Positions 15,931 through 23,453 of a stretch of 64,000 bases of DNA are shown here, piece by piece. The DNA lies in contig NZ_CP181045.1 in NCBI RefSeq assembly GCF_047795645.1, positions 248,001 through 312,000 of the forward strand. Reading direction: 5' to 3'. Every line of letters starts with the position of its first letter. The first letter of the stretch is position 1. A program made the translations under genes and the position numbers. The notes beneath the pieces are model-generated. The model made no database searches. It was not told the origin of the DNA and was given only the letters and a program-made list of their open reading frames with translations. Source of the stretch: Salipaludibacillus sp047795645. Its GTDB lineage: Bacteria; Bacillota; Bacilli; Bacillales; Salisediminibacteriaceae.

Positions 15931-16701
15931 ATGGATGATTATCTAAAATTTATAGATCAGATAAAAAGAAAAACGGGAATTGACTTATCATTGTATAAAG
16001 AAGCACAAATGAAAAGGCGTTTAACGTCTTTGAGAGAAAAAAGAGGATTCTCTACTTTTGATGAGTACTATCAAGTTTTATCAAAAGATCAGGAACTTTT
16101 TGAGGAATTTCTTCAGAGAATGACTATTAATGTTTCTGAATTTTTTCGTAATCCGCAAAGATGGGAAGTTCTAGAGAATAAAATTCTCGTAAGGTTACTA
16201 TCACATCAATCGAAAATTAAAATGTGGAGTGCTGCATGCTCGACAGGGGAAGAACCGTATTCACTATTGATGTTGTTTCTCAAATACTTAAAGCCAAACC
16301 AAATTGATTTATTAGCAACAGATTTAGATCAATCAATTTTGGATCGAGCGATAAAGGGTTTTTACCCGGAACGATCTTTAAAAGAAGTAAATGAAACGAT
16401 GCTAAAGAATTATTTTACTGACGAACAGGTTGGCTATCGCGTGCAAGACAATTTGAAGAAAATGATCAATTTTAGACGCCATAATTTATTATCAGAAAAA
16501 TTCGATCATGGGTATGATCTTATTGTTTGTCGGAATGTGATGATATATTTTACAGAAGAGGCGAAAAATGAATTATATCAGAAATTTAGTGATGCACTTA
16601 AACCTGGTGGAGTCCTTTTTGTTGGCAGTACTGAGCAAATATTTAACCCACAACGATTTGGATTAGAGGTTGAGGATACATTCTTTTATAAAAAGCTTTG
16701 A
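15931..16701 (+). CDS. cheR: Chemotaxis protein methyltransferase CheR
   Basis: Methylates glutamates of chemoreceptors with SAM. 256 residues: an N-terminal helical domain with YKEAQMKRRLTSLREKRG near residue 21, then TINVSEFFRNPQRWEVL, the SAM site WSAACSTGEEPYS near residue 97, and VCRNVMIYF near 196. ATG at 15931 is supported by the preceding AGGAGATGAGAGGG; a TTG two codons earlier is too close to it. It lies between ndk and aroC as in B. subtilis, with no other chemotaxis genes nearby. Confidence 0.95.
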   Translation: MDDYLKFIDQIKRKTGIDLSLYKEAQMKRRLTSLREKRGFSTFDEYYQVLSKDQELFEEFLQRMTINVSEFFRNPQRWEVLENKILVRLLSHQSKIKMWSAACSTGEEPYSLLMLFLKYLKPNQIDLLATDLDQSILDRAIKGFYPERSLKEVNETMLKNYFTDEQVGYRVQDNLKKMINFRRHNLLSEKFDHGYDLIVCRNVMIYFTEEAKNELYQKFSDALKPGGVLFVGSTEQIFNPQRFGLEVEDTFFYKKL

Positions 16702-16782
16702 TAATTTTGTTAATGCTGAAAATCTGCGTCCAATAAACGTTGATTAGATGGAAAACTGAAATAAGTCACGAAACCATATTAT

Positions 16783-16822
16783 AAAGCCAAAAGATAAATC
16801 CGAAAGATTATCTTTTGGCTTT
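16783..16822 (+). terminator. Terminator hairpin between cheR and aroC
   Basis: AAAGCCAAAAGATAA pairs perfectly with TTATCTTTTGGCTTT (15 bp). The trailing T run is short. It separates cheR from the aromatic supraoperon. Confidence 0.8.
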
Positions 16823-16886
16823 CGTGTTCAAAATTAGTTTGAGTTAGAATAGGATGGGACCGACTAAATCAACTAGAAGATCTTAT

Positions 16887-16915
16887 TTTCAATATCTGTA
16901 TGATCAGTGTATAAT
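16887..16915 (+). promoter_or_regulatory. Probable promoter of the aroC supraoperon
   Basis: TATAAT at 16910-16915 with TTTCAA 17 nt upstream. The predicted leader of about 130 nt holds a small AAATAGA/TCTATTT hairpin near 16943-16966. No other feature was seen in the 352-nt gap 16702-17053. Confidence 0.5.
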
Positions 16916-17053
16916 CGTAAAAAACAGAAAAGATAGCAAGAAAAATAGAAAATTTAGTCTATTTCTCTTGAAAAATTAGCTGAAATCATCAACAATAGAA
17001 CTAATGACTTTTTAACACATAAAAGCGATAAAGAAAGTTGAGGTAGATATAGA

Positions 17054-18226
17054 ATGCGATTTTTGACAGCAGGAGAATCTCACGGTCCAGAATTAACAGC
17101 TATTATAGAAGGAGTTCCTAGCCAACTTCCCTTAACGGCAGAAGATATAAACGAGCATTTAGCTAGAAGACAAAAAGGGTATGGTCGCGGTCGCAGAATG
17201 CAGATCGAAAAAGACCAAGTAAGAATTACAAGCGGTGTGCGTCATGGTAGAACAACAGGTGCGCCAATAACTTTAAATGTTGAAAATAAAGATTGGACTC
17301 ACTGGACTAAAATAATGGGCCCAGAACCTCTCTCAGAAGATGAAGAGCAAGAGGTTAAGAGAAAGCTTACGCGTCCAAGACCTGGTCATGCCGATTTAAA
17401 TGGTGCAATCAAATATCGGCATCGTGATATGCGGAATGTATTAGAGCGATCATCGGCACGGGAGACTACGGTTAGAGTCGCTGTAGGAGCGGTGGCGCAA
17501 ACATTGCTTAAACAGTTTGATATAAAGCTTTGCGGGCATGTTCTTGAAATTGGTGATGTTGTAAGTGAACAAAAACCGTTTGAGTCAGTCGAAACGCTTA
17601 AAGAAGTAACGGAAAATTCTGAAGTACGTTGTGCAGATGAAGGCGCATCTGAAAGAATGAAAACTGCGATTGACGACGCCAAGCAAAATGGCGACTCGAT
17701 CGGTGGTATTGTTGAAGTTATTGCTGAAAACGTTCCTGTAGGACTCGGTAGCTTTGTTCATTATGATCGTAAGCTAGACGGGAAAATTGCTCAATCAGTG
17801 TTGAGTATCAATGCTTTTAAAGGTGTTGAGATTGGCCTCGGGTTTGAAGCAGCTCGGATGATGGGAAGTAAAGTTCATGATGAAATTGCCCATAGTGAGG
17901 AACGAGGATTCTATAGAAAATCGAATCGCTTAGGCGGATTTGAAGGCGGAATGACGAATGGGATGCCTGTAGTTGTTCATGGAGCAATGAAGCCAATCCC
18001 AACATTGTATAAACCACTTCAAAGTGTTGATATTGAATCGAAAGAGCCATTCACAGCTAGTATTGAACGTTCAGATAGTTGTGCTGTCCCAGCAGCAGCA
18101 GTTGTTTGTGAAGCAGCAGTAGCTTGGGAGTTAGCTGACGCTTTCTTAGATAAATTCGGTTCAGACACAATGGACGATATTAGGAAGCACTATGAAGCAT
18201 ACCTTGAAGAAGCGAGGACGTTTTAA
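17054..18226 (+). CDS. aroC: Chorismate synthase
   Basis: Converts 5-enolpyruvylshikimate 3-phosphate to chorismate using reduced FMN. 390 residues, the usual length. Signatures: ESHGPELTAIIEGVPS at the start, RRQKGYGRGRRMQIE near residue 38, and RPGHADLNGAIKYRHRDMRN with NVLERSSARETT near residues 112-140. The usual final GG.SNG.P-like motif appears as GGMTNGMP. First gene of the supraoperon; aroB starts two bases after its stop. B. subtilis names this gene aroF. Confidence 0.97.
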   Translation: MRFLTAGESHGPELTAIIEGVPSQLPLTAEDINEHLARRQKGYGRGRRMQIEKDQVRITSGVRHGRTTGAPITLNVENKDWTHWTKIMGPEPLSEDEEQEVKRKLTRPRPGHADLNGAIKYRHRDMRNVLERSSARETTVRVAVGAVAQTLLKQFDIKLCGHVLEIGDVVSEQKPFESVETLKEVTENSEVRCADEGASERMKTAIDDAKQNGDSIGGIVEVIAENVPVGLGSFVHYDRKLDGKIAQSVLSINAFKGVEIGLGFEAARMMGSKVHDEIAHSEERGFYRKSNRLGGFEGGMTNGMPVVVHGAMKPIPTLYKPLQSVDIESKEPFTASIERSDSCAVPAAAVVCEAAVAWELADAFLDKFGSDTMDDIRKHYEAYLEEARTF

Positions 18227-18228
18227 TC

Positions 18229-19320
18229 ATGGAACCTCAATTAATGATTGAGAGTGAGTCACACAGTTACCCAGTTTATATTGGTGATGGACTTCGTTAC
18301 AGCGCATATGAAGCAATAAGTCAGACATTAAAGAAATCTGTAAGTTCATTTATGATTATTGCTGATGAATCTGTTGCAGAAATTTACTTGGATGATGTGA
18401 TGGCTTCTTTTCCTGCAGACGAGAAACCTTTTGTTACGTACATCCCTGCTGGCGAAGCATCCAAATCGATTGAGCAGTATGAAAGGCTCCTTACCAGTGC
18501 CCTTGAAGCAGGTATGGATCGTCAAGCGGCTGTCATAGCCCTTGGCGGGGGAGTGACAGGTGATTTGGCGGGATTTGTAGCTGCAACGTATATGCGAGGT
18601 ATACGCTTTATCCAAATGCCTTCCACGCTGTTAGCGCATGATAGTAGCGTAGGTGGAAAAACAGGTATTAATCATCCTTTAGGGAAAAATCTGATTGGTG
18701 CTTTTCATCCACCATCAGCAGTGATATACGATTCGGAGATGTTAAAAACGTTACCCGAAAAAGAGTGGCGTTCGGGATTCGCAGAAGTAATTAAGCATGG
18801 ATTTATTGCTGAGCCTACTTTTCTCGATTGGTTAGAAGACAATGTTACGTCTTTTTCTGACATTTCGACAAAAACAATTAATGAAATGTTAAAGCGGTCA
18901 ATTCAAGTGAAGGTAACGATTGTGCAAGCGGATGAGCGAGAGCAGGGAATTCGAGCATTTCTTAATTTTGGCCATACGTTAGCACATAGTATTGAAGCGG
19001 AGGCAGGGTATGGAAAAATTACTCATGGTGAAGCGGTAATGATTGGAATGATCTTTGCTTTAAAGCTAAGTGAACAACATTTTAATTGTACATTTGATTA
19101 TGAAAAAACTGAGAATCACTTGAAAAACTTGGGCTATGATTTAACTGTTCCAAATGATTTTTCCCGTGAACAGTTGTTAAAGCGTATGAAGTTAGATAAA
19201 AAAGCGGCTAGTAAAAAAATCCGTTTCGTTTTACTAGAAGAGATTGGAAAGCCTAAATTAGTAGCTGTTGAAGATGAAACTATACGAAGATTACTCGAAA
19301 AGGTGGGGACGAACATATGA
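18229..19320 (+). CDS. aroB: 3-dehydroquinate synthase
   Basis: NAD- and metal-dependent cyclisation of DAHP to 3-dehydroquinate in the shikimate pathway. 363 residues. ALGGGVTGDLAGFVAATYM near residue 104 binds NAD. STLLAHDSSVGGKTGINHPL and the metal-binding EVIKHG and NFGHTLAHSIE follow in order. It overlaps aroH by 4 nt and follows aroC by 2, so the three genes are tightly coupled. Confidence 0.97.
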   Translation: MEPQLMIESESHSYPVYIGDGLRYSAYEAISQTLKKSVSSFMIIADESVAEIYLDDVMASFPADEKPFVTYIPAGEASKSIEQYERLLTSALEAGMDRQAAVIALGGGVTGDLAGFVAATYMRGIRFIQMPSTLLAHDSSVGGKTGINHPLGKNLIGAFHPPSAVIYDSEMLKTLPEKEWRSGFAEVIKHGFIAEPTFLDWLEDNVTSFSDISTKTINEMLKRSIQVKVTIVQADEREQGIRAFLNFGHTLAHSIEAEAGYGKITHGEAVMIGMIFALKLSEQHFNCTFDYEKTENHLKNLGYDLTVPNDFSREQLLKRMKLDKKAASKKIRFVLLEEIGKPKLVAVEDETIRRLLEKVGTNI

Positions 19321-19700
19321 TTAGGGGAGTAAGAGGAGCAACGACCGTTACTGAAAATGATGAAAAAGCTATTCTTCAGGCAACGATCGAAGTGATGAGG
19401 GAAATACAACAAAAAAATCATCTGCACCCCGATGATATTTCGCAGATTATCATTACAATGACGAATGATTTAAATGCGACATTTCCTGCTAAAGCGATAA
19501 GGGATCTTGATGGGTTTCAGTTTGTGCCGGTGATGTGCGCACAAGAAATTCCAGTTCCAAAAGGGCTCCCTAAATGTATTCGACTAATGGTGACTGTTAA
19601 TACATCAAAGAACTCAGGGGAAATTCATCATATCTTTTTAAATGATGCAGTGTCTCTTAGACCTGATTTATCCTTGACAAAGGAACATGAAACACGTTAG
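19317..19700 (+). CDS. aroH: Monofunctional chorismate mutase AroH
   Basis: Trimeric chorismate mutase making prephenate for tyrosine and phenylalanine. 127 residues, the B. subtilis AroH size. It starts MIRGVRGATTVTEND, containing the catalytic-arginine N-terminus. DLNATFPAKAIRDL and RLMVTVNTS are further family stretches. The trp promoter overlaps its last codons and the TRAP target starts right after it. Confidence 0.95.
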   Translation: MIRGVRGATTVTENDEKAILQATIEVMREIQQKNHLHPDDISQIIITMTNDLNATFPAKAIRDLDGFQFVPVMCAQEIPVPKGLPKCIRLMVTVNTSKNSGEIHHIFLNDAVSLRPDLSLTKEHETR

Positions 19701-19703
19701 CAT
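19674..19703 (+). promoter_or_regulatory. trp promoter inside the 3' end of aroH
   Basis: TTGACA (19674-19679), 18 nt, then TAGCAT (19698-19703). A start near 19710 would place the first TRAP triplet at about +11. It allows trpE onward to be transcribed independently of the aroC promoter, as in B. subtilis. Confidence 0.65.
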
Positions 19704-19720
19704 GTAAAATAAGTTTAAAA

Positions 19721-19807
19721 TAGCAGAGTTAAAATAGCTGAGTAATGAAAGTTTACTAAAGATGAGAAGAGCAGAGGTTTAGTTGAGGAGAGAAGAGCAG
19801 AGAAGAG
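19721..19807 (+). promoter_or_regulatory. TRAP binding site of the trp operon leader
   Basis: GAG or TAG triplets occur at 19721, 19726, 19735, 19740, 19764, 19769, 19774, 19780, 19785, 19790, 19795, 19800 and 19805. The last nine are spaced by two bases (once three), the classic TRAP pattern. Nine plus the pair at 19735/19740 gives exactly eleven. Between the two groups AGTAA (19741-19745) and TTACT (19753-19757) can pair, looping out the gap. The regulator mtrB is in this window. Confidence 0.9.
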
Positions 19808-19829
19808 TGTATCTTTATAGAGGATACGT
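19807..19829 (+). promoter_or_regulatory. trp antiterminator stem
   Basis: GTGTATC (19807-19813) pairs with GATACGT (19823-19829), seven pairs including two G-U. Its 5' arm starts on the last base of the final TRAP triplet. Its 3' arm uses four bases of the terminator stem, so TRAP binding should dissolve it and permit termination. Confidence 0.7.
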
Positions 19830-19851
19830 CTGTCCTGTGACAGGCGTTTTT
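19826..19851 (+). terminator. trp attenuator terminator
   Basis: ACGTCTGTC pairs with GACAGGCGT (9 bp, one G-U) around CTGT, followed by TTTTT. It lies about 300 nt before trpE and is the expected TRAP-dependent transcription terminator. Confidence 0.88.
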
Positions 19852-19858
19852 CGGTTCT

Positions 19859-19882
19859 ACTAACAAAAAATAATTTGTTAGT
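19859..19882 (+). other. Second hairpin in the trp leader
   Basis: ACTAACAAA pairs perfectly with TTTGTTAGT, just behind the attenuator. Further downstream, CTAGT/ACTAG at about 20074-20087 forms another short hairpin. Neither has a T tract; roles unknown. Confidence 0.5.
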
Positions 19883-20091
19883 TAAGAGAAAACGGAGTAA
19901 TTATTTTCTTTCGGCTGATTGTGGCTACTTTCGTTTCTTAGGTATAAAAGTAGATAACCGATTGTACCACTATCTATAGAGTTACAAGAAAGAGTGATGA
20001 CTTTAAACGATAGTTAAACGCTCTATAATATACCACTAGCTACATATGGAATCGTTTATTTCCTAGTAATAACTAGTAGCAAAATTTTCTG

Positions 20092-20140
20092 TTTTCTTCC
20101 CTCCCCTCCTCATTCTTCAGTTCTCTTCATCAACAGAGAG
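20092..20140 (+). promoter_or_regulatory. Pyrimidine tract and trpE Shine-Dalgarno hairpin
   Basis: Twenty consecutive pyrimidines (20092-20111) precede TTCTCT (20121-20126), which can pair with AGAGAG (20135-20140), part of the trpE ribosome site. CTCTTC at 20123-20128 could instead pair with GAAGAG inside the TRAP site (19792-19797 or 19802-19807). TRAP binding would therefore favour Shine-Dalgarno sequestration, the logic known for B. subtilis trpE. The model is inferred from complementarity alone. Confidence 0.45.
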
Positions 20141-20149
20141 GTGATTGAC

Positions 20150-21667
20150 ATGTTAACAATGACATTAGCTCAATTTGAAGCTGAAGCGAAAACATATGAT
20201 ACGATTCCTATGTCTGCAAAAGTATTTGCAGATACGAAAACCCCTATTCAATTATTCCATTTGTTCAATGAGCAAGCCTCATTTTTACTTGAGAGTAAAG
20301 ACCCTTTATCTCCTTGGTCAAACTATTCCTTTATTGGGTTGAATCCAAGATACTATATTGAAGATCATCAAGGAGAGTTTGTATTCAATAATAGTAATGG
20401 AAAAACAATTTTAAAAGCAAATCAATTTCAACAGGCTTGGGAACAAGCATTAAGCTATATCAATGTTTCGCCGAAAACACCGGACCTTCCCTTCCCAGGA
20501 GGGGCTGTTGGTTACTTAGGTTTTGAAGCATACCACTACTATGAACCAAGATTAGCCTCAGCAAAGGATGGTGGAAGTAATGAGCATGACGTATTCTTTA
20601 TGTTTTGTGAAACAATTCTTGCTTACCACCATGGAAAAGAGGAGTTGACGGTTGTTCATTTGCAAGATAAAGGCTTAAATCTTCCGAAGGATGCCTATAA
20701 AGAAGGTGAAAAGCGAATTCAAGAAATTCTTCATACAATTGAACAGGATGTTGTGTCTCCTGTGACGATGACGCCTTTAGGTGATGCGTTAGAAGAAGAC
20801 TTCTTTGCAAATGTGAAGTCAAATTATACGAAAAAGTCTTACATGGCTGATGTGGAGAAAATAAAAGAATATATCGCAGCTGGTGATATTTTCCAAGCGG
20901 TATTGTCACAAAGGTTTGAACTCCCCATTAAATCTGATGGATTGTCGTTGTACCGTGTGTTAAGGAAAATTAATCCTTCACCATATCTGTATTATATTCG
21001 CTGTCAGGGACAAGAAATTATTGGAAGTTCACCAGAGCGGCTTGTCAAAGTTGATGAAAATAAAACATTGGAAATCCACCCGATTGCAGGAACGAGAAAA
21101 AGAGGCCAAACGAAAGAAGAAGATCAGGCCTTGGCAGATGACCTTCTCGCGGATGAGAAAGAGCGTGCGGAGCATTTAATGTTAGTTGATTTAGCTAGAA
21201 ATGACATTGGTAGGGTAAGTGAATATGGTTCCGTTACAGTCAAAGATATGATGCATGTCTCGTATTTTTCACATGTGATGCATTTAACGACGGTTGTGAA
21301 TGGGAAATTAAAACAGAAGGCACACCCTTTTGAAGCATTGTTTTCCACTCATCCAGCAGGGACTGTATCAGGAGCACCGAAAGTTCGTGCTGTTGAAATC
21401 ATTCAACAACTTGAACAGATGAGGAGAGGTGTTTACGCCGGAGCAATTGCTTATTGCGGTTTTAATGAAGCAATTGATTCTTGTATAGCGATTCGAACGA
21501 TTGTCTTGAAAAAAGGTGTCGCATATGTGCAAGCAGGTGCAGGTATTGTGCAAGATTCTGTACCAGAAAGTGAATATGAAGAAACTAGAAGTAAAGCGAA
21601 AGCATTGATTTATGCGATCAAATTAGCTGAGATGAGGTATAACCAAGAGGAGGTCACAAAGAGATGA
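20150..21667 (+). CDS. trpE: Anthranilate synthase component I
   Basis: Converts chorismate to anthranilate with ammonia or, with the TrpG subunit, glutamine. 505 residues. The tryptophan feedback site is around ASFLLESKDPLSPWSNYSFIG near residue 45. Catalytic blocks are IAAGDIFQAVLSQRFE near 245, IHPIAGTRKRG, LVDLARNDIGRVS and HPAGTVSGAPKVRAVEI. No trpG is in the operon, as in B. subtilis where it lies in the folate operon. ATG at 20150 follows AGAGAGGTG; a GTG three codons earlier overlaps the ribosome site. Overlaps trpD by 4 nt. Confidence 0.96.
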   Translation: MLTMTLAQFEAEAKTYDTIPMSAKVFADTKTPIQLFHLFNEQASFLLESKDPLSPWSNYSFIGLNPRYYIEDHQGEFVFNNSNGKTILKANQFQQAWEQALSYINVSPKTPDLPFPGGAVGYLGFEAYHYYEPRLASAKDGGSNEHDVFFMFCETILAYHHGKEELTVVHLQDKGLNLPKDAYKEGEKRIQEILHTIEQDVVSPVTMTPLGDALEEDFFANVKSNYTKKSYMADVEKIKEYIAAGDIFQAVLSQRFELPIKSDGLSLYRVLRKINPSPYLYYIRCQGQEIIGSSPERLVKVDENKTLEIHPIAGTRKRGQTKEEDQALADDLLADEKERAEHLMLVDLARNDIGRVSEYGSVTVKDMMHVSYFSHVMHLTTVVNGKLKQKAHPFEALFSTHPAGTVSGAPKVRAVEIIQQLEQMRRGVYAGAIAYCGFNEAIDSCIAIRTIVLKKGVAYVQAGAGIVQDSVPESEYEETRSKAKALIYAIKLAEMRYNQEEVTKR

Positions 21668-22680
21668 GCCGAGCGCTAGATAAAATTATCGCAAAACAGA
21701 CGTTAACGGAAAACGAAGCAGAGACTCTTGTAATGGAGATGATGCAAGGGGAACGATCGAACGAAGAAATGGCAGCGATATTAGCAATTCTTCAGCACCG
21801 CGGAGAGACAGTTGATGAAATTGTTGGATTTGCTAAAGGGATGCAACAAAAAAGTGTCCGTGTGACGTTACCATTTCCTGTTATGGATACTTGCGGAACT
21901 GGCGGAGATGGAGCGAGTACTTTTAATATTTCAACTGCTGTCGCGATCTTACTGAGTTCGATGGGAGTCAAAGTAGCAAAACATGGGAATCGAAGTGTTT
22001 CTTCTAAAACTGGAAGTGCGGATGTGTTGGAAGAACTCGGAATTCCTTTTCAAAAAAATCAGCAAGAAGCGGAATATATGCTAAAGAAGCATCATCTATC
22101 ATTTTTCTTTGCACCTACCTACCACGCAGCGATGAAGCACGTGGCACCGGTTAGAAAAGAGTTAGCAGTGAAAACAATCTTTAATCTTTTAGGTCCGTTG
22201 ACGAATCCAGCAGGTGCATCGAAGCGGATCATCGGGGTCTATGATAAAAGAGCGGCCAAGAAAATGGCTGAAGCTTCATTAAGATTGAATATTGAACGTG
22301 CCTTGTTTGTTTGTGGAGACGACGGTTTAGATGAAATTACCGTGCAAGGAAGGACGACCATTATTGAAATTCGAGATGGCCAAATTCATGAGTATTCTTT
22401 CTCTCCAGAAGATGCAGGCCTTGCGCAACATTCACTTGAGGGCGCAATTGTAAATACGCCAAAAGAAAGTGCGGCATTGATTCAAGATGTCTTTCGGAAA
22501 CACGCACCAGAAGCAGCAATTGACTTAGTAATCTTAAATGCAGGTGCAGGATTGTATGTGGATGGAAGAGTATCGTCGATTGCTGAAGGTATTCATGAAA
22601 GTAAAAAAGCGTTAGGGCCTCGAGTAATCTCGCATCTTGAAGCGTTACAAAGTGAGAAAGGGGCATCAGATAATCAATGA
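21664..22680 (+). CDS. trpD: Anthranilate phosphoribosyltransferase
   Basis: Transfers phosphoribose from PRPP to anthranilate. 338 residues. The PRPP-binding DTCGTGGDGASTFNIST is near residue 77, with KHGNRSVSSKTGSADVLE next and FFFAPTYHAAMKHVAPVRKE near 145. Overlaps trpE and trpC by four bases each, which implies translational coupling along the operon. Confidence 0.97.
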   Translation: MSRALDKIIAKQTLTENEAETLVMEMMQGERSNEEMAAILAILQHRGETVDEIVGFAKGMQQKSVRVTLPFPVMDTCGTGGDGASTFNISTAVAILLSSMGVKVAKHGNRSVSSKTGSADVLEELGIPFQKNQQEAEYMLKKHHLSFFFAPTYHAAMKHVAPVRKELAVKTIFNLLGPLTNPAGASKRIIGVYDKRAAKKMAEASLRLNIERALFVCGDDGLDEITVQGRTTIIEIRDGQIHEYSFSPEDAGLAQHSLEGAIVNTPKESAALIQDVFRKHAPEAAIDLVILNAGAGLYVDGRVSSIAEGIHESKKALGPRVISHLEALQSEKGASDNQ

Positions 22681-23453
22681 CTATATTAGATACGATTGTT
22701 GCAAAGAAAAAAGAAGAATTAACGTCATTAGTTTTACCAACGGAACGTCAATTAGATAAACCGAAGCAATCATTATCAAAATCTATAGCTTCTACTGATC
22801 ACCCACTCGGTATTATTGCTGAAGTGAAAAAAGCGAGTCCCTCTAAAGGGGTATTGTTGGAGAATTTCCAACCAGTAGAGATTGCTCGTGCTTACGAAAA
22901 GCTTGAGGTATCCGGAATTTCTGTTTTGACAGATATAGAATTCTTCCAAGGAGATCCCGGCTATTTAACGGAAATTAAAAAGGAAGTAAACATTCCAATC
23001 CTTCGTAAAGATTTTATTATTCATGAAAAACAAGTCACCTATTCAGAGCGAATTGGTGCGGATGCGATTCTTTTAATTGCAGCTATTCTTGAAGGTAGCC
23101 ATTTAGCTGAATTGCACCAGCAAGCAACGGAACTTGGACTCGATGTTTTAGTGGAAGTTCATAACGAAAAGGAGTTAGAAAAGGTTCTTACCCACGTGAC
23201 ACCGTCGATGATCGGTGTCAATAATCGCAATTTGGCAACCTTTGAAACTGACCTAACTACAACAGAACGCTTATCTCCGCTTATGCCTAAAGGAGTTCAG
23301 TTGATCTCTGAGAGTGGCATCCACTCGAAAAAAGACGTAGATTTTTTAAGGGGATCGAAAGTGGATGGTCTGTTAGTTGGAGAAGGGTTTATGAAGAGTG
23401 AAGACAAGCAAACGTTTTTGAATTCGCTATTTTATGCGGGGGACTCTAAATGA
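22677..23453 (+). CDS. trpC: Indole-3-glycerol phosphate synthase
   Basis: TIM-barrel enzyme that closes the indole ring, yielding indole-3-glycerol phosphate. 258 residues. Conserved strands: IIAEVKKASPSKGVL near residue 45, SVLTDIEFFQGD, PILRKDFIIHEKQV, LVEVHNEKELE, IGVNNRNLATF and LISESGI. Overlaps trpD and the next gene by four bases each. Confidence 0.97.
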   Translation: MTILDTIVAKKKEELTSLVLPTERQLDKPKQSLSKSIASTDHPLGIIAEVKKASPSKGVLLENFQPVEIARAYEKLEVSGISVLTDIEFFQGDPGYLTEIKKEVNIPILRKDFIIHEKQVTYSERIGADAILLIAAILEGSHLAELHQQATELGLDVLVEVHNEKELEKVLTHVTPSMIGVNNRNLATFETDLTTTERLSPLMPKGVQLISESGIHSKKDVDFLRGSKVDGLLVGEGFMKSEDKQTFLNSLFYAGDSK

